Source: Ulvibacterium marinum
GTDB taxonomy: Bacteria > Bacteroidota > Bacteroidia > Flavobacteriales > Flavobacteriaceae
Length of the DNA stretch: 64,000 nt
Assembly: GCF_003626755.1 (NCBI RefSeq)
Contig: NZ_RBCJ01000003.1
Coordinates: 935,859 to 999,858 of the forward strand
Reading direction: 5' to 3'
Both the position numbers and the translations under genes were made by a program. A model generated the notes under the pieces. The model saw only the letters and a list, made by a program, of their open reading frames with translations, was not told where the DNA came from and ran no database searches. Positions 18,726 through 27,849 of this stretch are shown piece by piece. Within the stretch, counting starts at the first letter, position 1. The number at the start of each line of letters is the position of its first letter.

Positions 18726-20180
18726 TTACCGTTTTAGAGTAAAATGACCCCTTATATTTTGATTGCTGGACGATACTGCCTTAAACCAATAATCGGATGA
18801 TGGAAGAGCCTTGCCACGGTAATTTCCGTCCCACCCTTGAGAGGAAGGATCTATTTGGGCAATTAGAGAGCCATAACGGTCAAAGATCCAAATACGGGCT
18901 ACCTTTATTTCGCCATCGTCTCGGGGTACAATGTATTGCCAAAAGTCGTTGATGCCGTCCCCGTTCGGGGTAAAGAACTTTGGGAAATCATCTACGGAAA
19001 GTTCGCGGGCAACAATACCCTCTGTTATGCCACAACCATTTTTATCCCTTACGTAAACCATCTGTCTTCGTTCTGAAACATTTGTAAAGACATTGCTATT
19101 TTGATAGGGGCCATTTGGGTCGTTCAGGGCAAACTCATATTCTCCAGAGCCACTTACATCGATCCTAACTTCTCGATTGTTGAACTGACCCATAACATCG
19201 ATACCGTTGATTACAGGAACTTCCGATAAGAAAACGGAGAATTCCTTAGTAGCAGAACATTCTATGGTACTCCCCGCTATGGTTATACTGTTATAAGCTT
19301 CATAGCGATATAGGCCTATTTCGGACAAGTCTACCTCCGGACCATCGGAAAGGAAAGTTTCGGTACCATCCGGATGTATTCTAAACCATCGAAAACCGTC
19401 GGCAATATCATCTGTAGGAGCTCGTGTTGATAAACTTCCACGGCATATGGATAGGCTATCCGGAAAGTTTATGTCGGGCTTTCGTGTAACTAGACCACCT
19501 TGCGCGCTATCAAAAAATGGTTCGCAAAAATCCACACTTTCATCTACTAAAAAGCTTTCTTCCCTACACGGACCCAAGTCACCATTTTCATTGTAGGGAA
19601 CAATGCCCACGTAAATGGTGGTATCAATGGGAAAGCTTTGGGAAGGTTTGTAGGAAAGTGTATTTCCCACATCAAAGTCGGAAAGAATATCATTTAGACC
19701 GGGGGCGGTTCCTATGGACAATCTATAGCCCGTAGCACCGTATGCATAATTCCATCGTATTGGGGCATTTGCAGAAACACCTGCTTCTCCATCCAGTGGT
19801 TTGCTCAAGGAAGTACAAGGGGGTGGGCCGGTAATCTCTTCGGTTGTGAAAACCTCACCTGGACAGACTTTTACTGGTTGTCCAAATATGAACAACCGTA
19901 TGGTAACATGAATTGTGGTATTCGACGGGAGCCCTACCTCGGGTACATAGAAATTGTTTTGCCCGGAAGATCGTCGATTCAAGATATCTTCTCCACCTGG
20001 TGTGGTTCCCAAAGAAACGACATATCCTATAATGCCATTGATCGGGGTCCAACGAATTTCGCTATCAACGGGCACATCGATATCCCCATTCTGTGGAGTA
20101 CTTATTCTTGGACAATCCTGCCCAAAAGACAACCCTCCAAGGAGTAGAAAAAGAAGATATGTTATTATTTTTCTGTGCAT
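18726..20180 (-). CDS. Secreted repeat protein with T9SS type B sorting domain (two repeats)
   Basis: A 484-residue surface or secreted protein. After the signal peptide (ending near LSFGQ) come two beta-sandwich repeats of about 95 residues (residues ~24-115 and ~120-215). Each has the pattern P-x-DG-x-x-V...I-x-W...GY-x-x-S-x-GT-x-PG and a cysteine pair, as in fibronectin-like modules. A linker follows, then the gliding-motility C-terminal domain: PKFFTPNGDGINDFW (~393-407) and a final SSDYWFKA...GHFTLKR. That tail directs export by the type IX system. Binding function is unknown. It is a paralogue of the next gene, 12 bp away. Confidence 0.87.
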   Translation of the reverse strand: MHRKIITYLLFLLLGGLSFGQDCPRISTPQNGDIDVPVDSEIRWTPINGIIGYVVSLGTTPGGEDILNRRSSGQNNFYVPEVGLPSNTTIHVTIRLFIFGQPVKVCPGEVFTTEEITGPPPCTSLSKPLDGEAGVSANAPIRWNYAYGATGYRLSIGTAPGLNDILSDFDVGNTLSYKPSQSFPIDTTIYVGIVPYNENGDLGPCREESFLVDESVDFCEPFFDSAQGGLVTRKPDINFPDSLSICRGSLSTRAPTDDIADGFRWFRIHPDGTETFLSDGPEVDLSEIGLYRYEAYNSITIAGSTIECSATKEFSVFLSEVPVINGIDVMGQFNNREVRIDVSGSGEYEFALNDPNGPYQNSNVFTNVSERRQMVYVRDKNGCGITEGIVARELSVDDFPKFFTPNGDGINDFWQYIVPRDDGEIKVARIWIFDRYGSLIAQIDPSSQGWDGNYRGKALPSSDYWFKAVSSSNQNIRGHFTLKR

Positions 20181-20192
20181 CTACTTAGAAAG

Positions 20193-21929
20193 TTATCGTT
20201 TGAGTGAAAAATGTCCCTTTACTTCTCGATTATCATTTGATTTGGCTTTGAACCAATAATCGGATGATGGAAGAGGTATACCGTCCAGATTTCCGTCCCA
20301 ACCTTGGGATTTAGGGTCTATTCGGGTCAGTAAAGCTCCCAAGCGGTTAAAAATATAAATAGTTTGTAAATCGACTTCTCCAATATCAATTAGAGGGTCG
20401 TACTGCCAAAAATCATTGACACCATCCCCGTTCGGTGTAAAGAATTTGGGAAAATCATCCGGGCTGAGGCCATTACTCGAGCTACGTTCGGCGAGACCGC
20501 ATCCATTCTTGTCACGCACAAAAACGGTATATGAACCTTGGGAGAGGTTCTCAAAAATATTACTATCCTGAAAGGGGCCGTTGGAAGCCAATGAAAATTC
20601 ATAGTCGCCAATGCCCTCCGTTTGAACTATAATACGTAATCCATTTGCTTGTTCCGTGACATCCACATTTGATATATTGGGAATCTCGGATGAGATTACC
20701 GTAAATTCCTTTGAACTTGAACACTCAAAAACGGTACCAGGTTGGGAAACCAAGTTAGAAATTTCATAGCGATAGTTACCTTCTTCGGAAAAGCTTACTT
20801 CTGGTGTTTGTGAAATCAGAGTTTCCGTATCATCTGCGTTTAGCCTATACCAGCGATAACCATCTGCTTGATCATTTGAAATAATGCTTGCAGAGCCATC
20901 ATTTAAACATAGAGAAATGACATCTGGGAAATCTATTTGTGGACTAAAGGAGATAAGTTCCCCGGTAGCGGAATCGATAAAGGGGTCGCAGCCTAAAATA
21001 GTGGAAAATGATTCTTGAACACACCCTACGGCATCACCTCCGTCATTAAACGGGACTATGGTAACAAAAAAAGTTCTTCTGGGCAAGAAATCCAAAAGTT
21101 CTGCCGTGTTACCGCTAAAAATACCATTATCCAAAATATCATTGGAAGTGGGGGAGGTCCCTATGGAAACGCGATAACCCTCTGCACCTGGTATTTCCTC
21201 CCATTCCAAAGTGGATGCCAAAGGAACGTTGATAGTTCCGTCCACTGGATTGGTCAATGTAGTGCAATCCGGTATTTCCGAAACGGAGCCTGTGGTAAAG
21301 CTATAGTTCGGACATGGACCTGGAGCCGGGCCATTTTCATTAAACGGTAGTATTCTAACAAAAATTTCAGTATTAAAGGGCAGGTCACCCGGAGGGTCAA
21401 AACTGATGAAGGTCATAATAGTTTCATCAAGAATATCATTTCCGCCTGGAGATGTGCCTAGAATAAGTCTATATCCAGTGGAGCGGGGCGCGTAGTTCCA
21501 AGATAGTTGTGTACCGATATCAACATCAATTGCCCCATCCATGGGAAACTCCAATGCGGTGCAAGGAGGCGGTATGGTTACATCCTCCGTTCTAAAGGAA
21601 CCAACACTGCAGATAACATCGGCAGCATCGAACAAAAAGAGGGTAATGGTTATATAAATTATGGTGTTTTCTGGAAGCCCAAAGGGAGGCCGATAGGTCG
21701 TGTCTATTCCTACACCGGCGCGATTTAGGATCTCTCCTCCGCCAGGTGTTGTACCGATACTGATCAAATAGCTGGTAATTCCATCTACTGGGTTCCAAGA
21801 GATACTGGTATCTACGGGCACATTACTATCTCCATCCATGGGACCTGTTAACATTGGGCATGTCAATTGTGCTTGGATGCTGAATCCTCCAAGTATGATA
21901 AACGATATATGTAAGACCTTTTTGAGCAC
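20193..21929 (-). CDS. Secreted repeat protein with T9SS type B sorting domain (three repeats)
   Basis: A 578-residue paralogue of the downstream gene. A signal peptide (ending near GFSIQAQ) is followed by three sandwich repeats at about residues 23-115, 118-212 and 215-310. Each has the signature DG-x-x-V / W / GY-x-x-x-x-GT-x-P-x-x-x-DIL / LP / F-x-x-x-G. A non-repeat segment and the C-terminal sorting domain (FPKFFTPNGDGVNDFWQYD, and the end DYWFKA...GHFSLKR) complete it. The copy number of repeats (three against two next door) suggests repeat expansion or loss. It is likely surface-displayed or secreted by T9SS; the ligand is unknown. Confidence 0.87.
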   Translation of the reverse strand: MLKKVLHISFIILGGFSIQAQLTCPMLTGPMDGDSNVPVDTSISWNPVDGITSYLISIGTTPGGGEILNRAGVGIDTTYRPPFGLPENTIIYITITLFLFDAADVICSVGSFRTEDVTIPPPCTALEFPMDGAIDVDIGTQLSWNYAPRSTGYRLILGTSPGGNDILDETIMTFISFDPPGDLPFNTEIFVRILPFNENGPAPGPCPNYSFTTGSVSEIPDCTTLTNPVDGTINVPLASTLEWEEIPGAEGYRVSIGTSPTSNDILDNGIFSGNTAELLDFLPRRTFFVTIVPFNDGGDAVGCVQESFSTILGCDPFIDSATGELISFSPQIDFPDVISLCLNDGSASIISNDQADGYRWYRLNADDTETLISQTPEVSFSEEGNYRYEISNLVSQPGTVFECSSSKEFTVISSEIPNISNVDVTEQANGLRIIVQTEGIGDYEFSLASNGPFQDSNIFENLSQGSYTVFVRDKNGCGLAERSSSNGLSPDDFPKFFTPNGDGVNDFWQYDPLIDIGEVDLQTIYIFNRLGALLTRIDPKSQGWDGNLDGIPLPSSDYWFKAKSNDNREVKGHFSLKR

Positions 21930-21986
21930 TTTTAGTATTCAACTTCCATTAATTCTACGCTGCTATAAGACCGCATTTCATTCCAT

Positions 21987-24701
21987 TCATCTTTTTAAGG
22001 CAAAATGGCCTTTAAATTCTCTCCCATCCTCCAGAATGGCACTAAACCAATAATCTGAAGCGGGTAGTGCTTCGGCATTGTATGTGCCGTTCCATCCATT
22101 GTCATTAGGTACTATTTGGGCAACCTTTTTTCCATATCTATTAAATATGGTTACCAGAGTATTGGTCTGAAAGTGATTATCCACCCCAATAATCTGCCAA
22201 AAATCGTTGATGCCATCCCCATTAGGGGTAAAAAACTTTGGGTATCCTATAACCGAAACCAGCTCTTCAATGCGCCCACAGCCATTTTTGTCCCTTATGG
22301 AAATGGTTCTAAATCCAGGGGCTACATCCTCAAAGAAAGCCTCATCCTGAAATGAGGCTTCATCCATGGAAAACTCATAGTCGCCATCCCCGGAAACCAT
22401 AATTTGAATGGTATTGTTTTCTGATATGTCCTCAATCAGAATATCTTCTACTACAGCCTTGTTGGAGGGTAGCACGGCAAAGCTTTTTTGATTGATACAG
22501 ATTAAGGTTTCCCCATCTACCTCATAAACATATCCTACCTCTAAAACGTAGTTCCCAATTTCCAGAATATCAATTTGTTGATTATCGGAAACTACCTCTT
22601 GGGAATCCCCTTCTTCCTTAAACCAAGTATAGGTATCAAATCCATAGGGTCCCGTTATACTTAAATTTGGATTGTCCGTACAAAGGAGATGAACCTGTGG
22701 TAAGCTAAAGCTTGGTGATGGATTTACCTGCAATTGAATTTCCAAGATATCCTCACATTGATTCAAATTTTCCAGACGGGCAAAGATCACTGTAGGTTCT
22801 GTGATATGGATATTGGGCAGTGGGTTCTGCTCCAGGGTCACATCCTCTAAATTCCTGTAGAACACTACCTCATTTTGAGGGTAATTACTTCTCCCGAAAT
22901 TTTCAAGATCAAAGGTCCCCTTAAGAATTTCATCCTCAGGATCATCATCGCAAGCGTAATAGGTCATCTGTGCCGATTCGGCCAAATCTACCGATTGTAT
23001 CCGAAGTTGCAGCTCCCCAAAACTTTCACACCCCAAAGCGCTGGTAACTTGGTAGTATAGGGTTTGATCAAATGCCTGAGTGTTAACAAACCTTTCAGGA
23101 TCTGGGATAGGATTGTCCGTATCCCTGTCTTGAATGGTTTCAAAAAAAGTATAGGTGTATTCCGAGTTAGGCTCCACTTGCCCTAAATTGATCGTTGTAA
23201 CCCCGTCCGCAGAACTACCAATATCTACATCACATTGTACTAAGGTAAGTTGGTCGTTGGGTGGAAGAGGATGTACATTTATCAGGGATTCTCCCAAAAT
23301 AGGGCATTCCTTGGGGTCGGGCAACAAAATTTCCAAACTATACTTTCCAGAGTGGGTCTCGTTGGCCGTATCAATTTGAAAGCTATTTACCCCTGGACTC
23401 TGAAAAATCACACCATCCTTTTTCCAGATATAGACGGCTCCGGGGATATTTTCGGTTTCCAACAAAAAGGGTTCGCCCTCACATAAATCCAGTGAACTAC
23501 TGGTAGTACCATCCTCATTTTGAATCAATTCTATCTTGTTGAAAAAGGATTGTATAAAGGGTGGAAGCCCTTGGGTCCCTATTTTGCCATTTAGGGCAAT
23601 GGCATTATGAACGTATTCTGCCCCGACACCTCCTCCATTAGGATTATGGATTACCCCTAGAAAAGAAGAACCCTTAAAATAGCTTTCTGATAGGGTTCTA
23701 TAAATAGTGCCATTACTTCCTAATTGAAGGGCTCCCCGATAAACTCCTCTCTTATCCAGAACCACCCGCGAATCGGAGATATCTACTGCTTCCATATCCA
23801 ATTGGAATAATGAAGAGGTATGGCCTTGGGCGGCTTGTACATCGTTGGATGCGTGTACATAAAGGTATTTCCCATTTGGTGAGAATTCAATGCCATAAGG
23901 GTTGTTGTCCGGTGCAGGGAGACTCACTCGGTTTTGATTTGAAAGTTTTCCGGTCTCCGCATCAAAATCGTAGATATAGAGCCCAAATCTCATATGGGCA
24001 CTGGCCATTTTTGTTCCATCCGAAGAAAATTTCAGGTAACCCCTGGGGTCTTCAATTTGTAGATCGCTAAAAGTGGTTCGTATGGGATTTGTCACTACAC
24101 CGTTAGCATTTACTTCAAAGGCATGATAGGTATTGAAAAATCCCGTGGTTCCGTTCTCAGAGGCCAAAGTCATCAACCATATGGATTGGTCTGAACATTC
24201 CTTGACCACTGCAGTAATTTTTTCAGAGCAATCCTTGAGAAGATTTATATTTTTTTCAACAACTGCACCATTTCCATTATTTCGGGAAATATCCACTACC
24301 GAATAGTTTAAACCGTTGTCCGGATCATTTTCAAAAGTAGAGGTGTCAACGGTAAAGATGTAAAATATGTTCGGACTGGAAGGGGCCGGCACTATGAGGG
24401 CGGACTGGGTGCTGGACGGATCACCATAGAGTCCCCTTCCATTTTCCATGACCGAATGTGTCCGGTCATATACCGTAATACCATCCGTGTAAAAAAGTAA
24501 ATTTCCAGAACTATCGGAAATGGTGGCACATCCTTCAAAAGTTTCGAGCTTGCCATCAGTTATTGGGGATACGCTTCCATCATTGTTGAATACAATACCG
24601 GCACCATTCCCAAAATACCAGTTGGAGGTTTCGCCTTGTCCAAAAATGAAGACAGGAAATGTTATCCCTAACCATAGGAGGAATGTAATCGTCTTGTTCA
24701 T
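21987..24701 (-). CDS. Large T9SS type B surface protein with N-terminal beta-propeller-like region
   Basis: A 904-residue secreted protein. The signal peptide ends near FPVFIFGQ. Residues ~25-400 look like a beta-propeller or WD40-like region, beginning NWYFGNGAGIVFNNDGSVSP, and include repeats such as GIEFSPNGKYLYVHAS and YLKFSSDGTKMASAHM. Ig-like segments follow (EDGTTSSSLDLCEGEPF; SGKYSLEILLPDP). The C-terminal gliding-motility domain has PKFFTPNGDGINDFWQIIG and the final DYWFSA...GHFALKR. It is first of three tandem genes with the same sorting tail and is probably cotranscribed with them. Function is unknown; adhesion or polysaccharide binding would fit. Confidence 0.87.
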   Translation of the reverse strand: MNKTITFLLWLGITFPVFIFGQGETSNWYFGNGAGIVFNNDGSVSPITDGKLETFEGCATISDSSGNLLFYTDGITVYDRTHSVMENGRGLYGDPSSTQSALIVPAPSSPNIFYIFTVDTSTFENDPDNGLNYSVVDISRNNGNGAVVEKNINLLKDCSEKITAVVKECSDQSIWLMTLASENGTTGFFNTYHAFEVNANGVVTNPIRTTFSDLQIEDPRGYLKFSSDGTKMASAHMRFGLYIYDFDAETGKLSNQNRVSLPAPDNNPYGIEFSPNGKYLYVHASNDVQAAQGHTSSLFQLDMEAVDISDSRVVLDKRGVYRGALQLGSNGTIYRTLSESYFKGSSFLGVIHNPNGGGVGAEYVHNAIALNGKIGTQGLPPFIQSFFNKIELIQNEDGTTSSSLDLCEGEPFLLETENIPGAVYIWKKDGVIFQSPGVNSFQIDTANETHSGKYSLEILLPDPKECPILGESLINVHPLPPNDQLTLVQCDVDIGSSADGVTTINLGQVEPNSEYTYTFFETIQDRDTDNPIPDPERFVNTQAFDQTLYYQVTSALGCESFGELQLRIQSVDLAESAQMTYYACDDDPEDEILKGTFDLENFGRSNYPQNEVVFYRNLEDVTLEQNPLPNIHITEPTVIFARLENLNQCEDILEIQLQVNPSPSFSLPQVHLLCTDNPNLSITGPYGFDTYTWFKEEGDSQEVVSDNQQIDILEIGNYVLEVGYVYEVDGETLICINQKSFAVLPSNKAVVEDILIEDISENNTIQIMVSGDGDYEFSMDEASFQDEAFFEDVAPGFRTISIRDKNGCGRIEELVSVIGYPKFFTPNGDGINDFWQIIGVDNHFQTNTLVTIFNRYGKKVAQIVPNDNGWNGTYNAEALPASDYWFSAILEDGREFKGHFALKR

Positions 24702-24727
24702 AGCGTTTCCCGAAACACTACAAGATA

Positions 24728-25561
24728 CTACAAATCACGCTTTTTTAATAATGCATAGGATAAATAGATGAAAATTGCCGTCCAGCCGAGCACAATAAGA
24801 ATTTCATAACCATGAACCTGATAATTCAAACTAATTTCTTCTCCCACCTGATCCGCCACCGTCTGCACAGCTTCTAATCTAGTAATAGGTTCTTTGAGAA
24901 GGTTAAACATGGATTGTAAGGGAAAGAAACCCATTATCGTTTCTGTTGTATCCCCATCAAATAGTTTCCATCGTATGAGCCCTCTCGTAATACCTTCTAA
25001 AATTTGCCAAAGGATTAAAAACCCAAGGGCAAATGCCGAACGTTTGACAAGGATTCCCAAAAACAGGCAAAAGGAGAAGAACCCGACCAATTTTACGAAA
25101 AAGGCGAGTACAAATTCAAGATCGGAGAATATAATGGGTAATTCGTCATAATCAGAATAAATAAGTCCCAATATTAATGATACGGTAAATACGAATACCG
25201 TAGAAATCAATGCGAAGGAGAGTACGGTCAAAAACTTTGAAAGTATAAACTCTTTTTTTGACAATCCATCAATTAAGTTTTGTTTTATGGTCTTGTTGCT
25301 GTATTCGTTGGCCATCATGGAAACAATGACAATAGCCAGGAACAGTTTAAAAAAAGCCGTAACAAAGGTGTTGAAATGCCATATGTAGGGAAAGTTAAAA
25401 ATACCGATTTCGGCCAAATGGAATTTTATGGGGCCAATATCGAATTTTATAGCGGCTACAAGGGCAATCGATGTAAGCAAAACAAAATACGAGAGAATCA
25501 ACACTCTGCTGGCCCTATTGTTCCAAAGTTTTATAAATTCTATTTGAAGTAATCGAATCAT
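24728..25561 (-). CDS. ABC transporter permease (ABC-2 type)
   Basis: A 277-residue membrane protein with about six hydrophobic segments (for example residues ~20-37, 60-80, 105-130 and 250-270), matching ABC-2 type permeases. The N-terminus MIRLLQIEFIKLWNNRASRVLILSYFVLL is typical. It follows the ATPase gene by 7 bp and would form an exporter with it. The segment YSNKTIKQNLIDGLSKKEF is characteristic of the bacitracin/lantibiotic-resistance-like permease class. The substrate is unknown. Confidence 0.85.
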   Translation of the reverse strand: MIRLLQIEFIKLWNNRASRVLILSYFVLLTSIALVAAIKFDIGPIKFHLAEIGIFNFPYIWHFNTFVTAFFKLFLAIVIVSMMANEYSNKTIKQNLIDGLSKKEFILSKFLTVLSFALISTVFVFTVSLILGLIYSDYDELPIIFSDLEFVLAFFVKLVGFFSFCLFLGILVKRSAFALGFLILWQILEGITRGLIRWKLFDGDTTETIMGFFPLQSMFNLLKEPITRLEAVQTVADQVGEEISLNYQVHGYEILIVLGWTAIFIYLSYALLKKRDL

Positions 25562-25568
25562 AACTATT

Positions 25569-26471
25569 CTAATTGGTTTGTGATTTGGTAAGGGTTAGAA
25601 ATTGCTCTTCAAGGCTCTCTTTTCTTTTTACCAGATGGGAAAGGACAATCCCCTTTTCAAATAGAAATCTGTTTAATACTTCTGCATTCATCTCTTCTTT
25701 GAGGAATGCCGTGAGTAGTCCGTTGTCTATTTTGATCTCTCCAAAACTGGAATTATCTTCTAAAATAGATTTCAATTTATCCATGTCATTGAATTTCAGT
25801 TCAAAGAAACCATAACTAGCCAACATTCCGTCCACGCGGCCGGAATAGAGTTTTTCGCCCTTTCTCAGAATTACTACATGACTGCACACTTTTTCTACTT
25901 CGTCCAACAAATGCGATGCCAATAAAATAGTAGTGCCCTCGGATGCAATTTTCTTAATAATTTCCCTGATCTGATGGATACCTTGGGGATCCAAACCATT
26001 GGTGGGTTCATCCAGGATCAGGATTTCGGGGTCGTTAAGAAGGGCGGACGCGATGGCCAAACGCTGTTTCATCCCAAGGGAATAGGTACGGAACTTACTA
26101 TTTTTTCGGTCCAACAATCCTACAAGTTCCAATTTCTCTTCGATTTTATCCTCAGAGACCTCTTTAATCTTACATACGAGCTTAAGGTTTTGCACCGCGG
26201 TCATATATGGATAGAAATTAGGACGTTCAATAATGGCACCTACCTTTTTTAGCGCCTCATGGGTAGATGTATTCCCATCAAACCAAGAGAAGTCACCACT
26301 TGTGCGGTTTACGACGTTGAGAACAATGCCCAAAGTAGTGGATTTGCCACTTCCATTGGGACCCAGAATACCATATACATTGCCTTTTTCAATTGAAAAT
26401 GATAGGTCTTTTACGGCAGTCAGATAGCCGAATTTCTTGGTAAGCTTATTTACGGTAAGTATCTTCTCCAA
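25569..26471 (-). CDS. ABC transporter ATP-binding protein
   Basis: A 300-residue ATPase partner of the permease. Walker A is GPNGSGKST (~39-47), the signature is YSLGMKQRL (~134), and Walker B is EILILDEPTNGLDPQG (~152-167) followed by the switch His (LLASH). A C-terminal accessory domain occupies residues ~215-300. It is of the CcmA/BcrA exporter class. With the permease it forms a two-gene operon; the T9SS genes follow only 27 bp after it on the same strand, but a functional link is not evident. Confidence 0.95.
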   Translation of the reverse strand: MEKILTVNKLTKKFGYLTAVKDLSFSIEKGNVYGILGPNGSGKSTTLGIVLNVVNRTSGDFSWFDGNTSTHEALKKVGAIIERPNFYPYMTAVQNLKLVCKIKEVSEDKIEEKLELVGLLDRKNSKFRTYSLGMKQRLAIASALLNDPEILILDEPTNGLDPQGIHQIREIIKKIASEGTTILLASHLLDEVEKVCSHVVILRKGEKLYSGRVDGMLASYGFFELKFNDMDKLKSILEDNSSFGEIKIDNGLLTAFLKEEMNAEVLNRFLFEKGIVLSHLVKRKESLEEQFLTLTKSQTN

Positions 26472-26518
26472 ATTAAAAGCCTTTTAGGATGGTTTATGTT
26501 AACTTGACGAGGAAAGCT

Positions 26519-26526
26519 TAACTTTG
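26519..26526 (+). promoter_or_regulatory. -7 box (TAACTTTG) for the kinase-like gene
   Basis: An exact TAnnTTTG match. It overlaps an upstream in-frame TTG at 26524, so that codon cannot be the start. The ATG at 26563 lies 36 bp further on. Confidence 0.55.
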
Positions 26527-26562
26527 TTACAATCCTACCCCCTTAAACGTAAAAAAGGCATT

Positions 26563-27648
26563 ATGGAGGATGAAAAAATGATGTCCAAAAAGAAACCCAC
26601 CTATCCGGTCAGCGGAAAGCTGGATGCTTATTTGGAGGAATATAATCGGAAAATAGAAATTCCCATATTCTATGAGGATTTGTTGCGTTTTGCCGGTTCT
26701 GTAGCCGTATATGATGCCGAAGGCGAGGACACTTTGTGGGTACGGGTGTATTATTCGGATTCCGAAAGAGAGGAAATTGACCTGAGCCTTAAAAAAGTAT
26801 ATTCCATACTACACTCCGATGGTAGTGATCGGATTTTTCAATACCTCAATGTGGATGCAGTGGACTACTGTACGTTTGGGAATTCAAAACCCTTTCGCAT
26901 CAAGGTACGAAACATTTTAAATGACAATTTCACCTATTTCTATATTAAAAAAACGGATGCTTCCCGTATCTACGGATTGGAATTGGAGCATATGCTTTCT
27001 CCGTACAACCTTAATTTTTTGGTCCATAAGGATACTCTTATAGAAGAACATATAGCCGGGATTCCGGGTGATGTGTTCATTAAGGATATGCTGCCCAACT
27101 GTACCGAATCGGAGAAATCCCAATTAGCCAAGGAATTTGTAAAGTTCAATGAGCGCTGCATGATACGGTTATTGGGAGATATGCGTTCCTACAACTATGT
27201 GATAATGCCAGTTCATGACTTTGACCATGTGGTATATAAAATAAGGGCCATAGATTTTGACCAGCAATCGTTTGAAGGTAAATTGAAGGTATACTTCCCA
27301 CAGTTTTTTAAGGAGAATTTTGTTATGGTAGAAATGGTCCAAAAAAAGTTGTTACAAGATTCTGTGGATCAGTATAAAATAGAGGAACGGTCCATAGTGG
27401 CCAAACGTATCCTAAGTTCTGGAAATCGCTTAAAGAAACTTCGGAATGCCTGTAAAACAGATATTATAAGTAAAGAAGAAAATGTAAATCTCCTAAAGGA
27501 ACAGATTTATGAGCTTGTCCTGGATAAGGATTTTAGGCAATGTAACACCATGGGCGAGATATTGGATTTGGCGTTAAATTTTGTACGTCGCAATTATGAA
27601 AACGTGAGCATGAGACAGATTATCGAGAAAAAGTTTGATGTTCAGTAA
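26563..27648 (+). CDS. Conserved protein with a cryptic kinase/phosphotransferase-like fold
   Basis: A 361-residue protein of unknown function. I read a degenerate protein-kinase or aminoglycoside-phosphotransferase order of motifs: a strand with Lys (FYIKKTD, ~127-133), a helix Glu (LELEHML, ~139-145), a hinge (TLIEEHIAGIPG, ~158-169), a catalytic-loop-like GDMRSYNYV (~205-213; HGD with the His replaced by Leu) and a metal-site-like IDFDQ (~230-234). The family is inferred; ordinary annotation would call it hypothetical. A -7 box at 26519-26526 supports the start at 26563. The stop codon lies in the first unit of a 7-bp tandem repeat. Confidence 0.7.
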   Translation: MEDEKMMSKKKPTYPVSGKLDAYLEEYNRKIEIPIFYEDLLRFAGSVAVYDAEGEDTLWVRVYYSDSEREEIDLSLKKVYSILHSDGSDRIFQYLNVDAVDYCTFGNSKPFRIKVRNILNDNFTYFYIKKTDASRIYGLELEHMLSPYNLNFLVHKDTLIEEHIAGIPGDVFIKDMLPNCTESEKSQLAKEFVKFNERCMIRLLGDMRSYNYVIMPVHDFDHVVYKIRAIDFDQQSFEGKLKVYFPQFFKENFVMVEMVQKKLLQDSVDQYKIEERSIVAKRILSSGNRLKKLRNACKTDIISKEENVNLLKEQIYELVLDKDFRQCNTMGEILDLALNFVRRNYENVSMRQIIEKKFDVQ

Positions 27649-27685
27649 ACAGTAAACAGTAAACAGTAAACAGTAAACGGTAAAC
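27644..27685. repeat. 7-bp tandem repeat (AGTAAAC)n at a gene end
   Basis: Five exact copies of AGTAAAC (27644-27678) and one with a single change (GGTAAAC, 27679-27685). The TAA stop of the preceding gene (27646-27648) is within the first unit. The unit is not a multiple of three but lies after the stop, so it would not alter the protein. Confidence 0.9.
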
Positions 27686-27849
27686 AGTGTGCGGTTTTTG
27701 TAGGTTCTCGAAAAGCTTCTCTATTTTCAAGAGAGTTTACCTATGCATTCATAAATTCAAAAACCAAAAAGAGTTGTATTTATTCGCTTAGTGCAATGGC
27801 AGCACGATAAAACAATCATGCTGAAAGTATATATAATGGTATTCGAATA

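Noticed and set aside
27644-27685. The AGTAAAC array as a CRISPR-like repeat
   Set aside because: The unit is only 7 bp, the copies are contiguous, and there are no spacers or cas genes.
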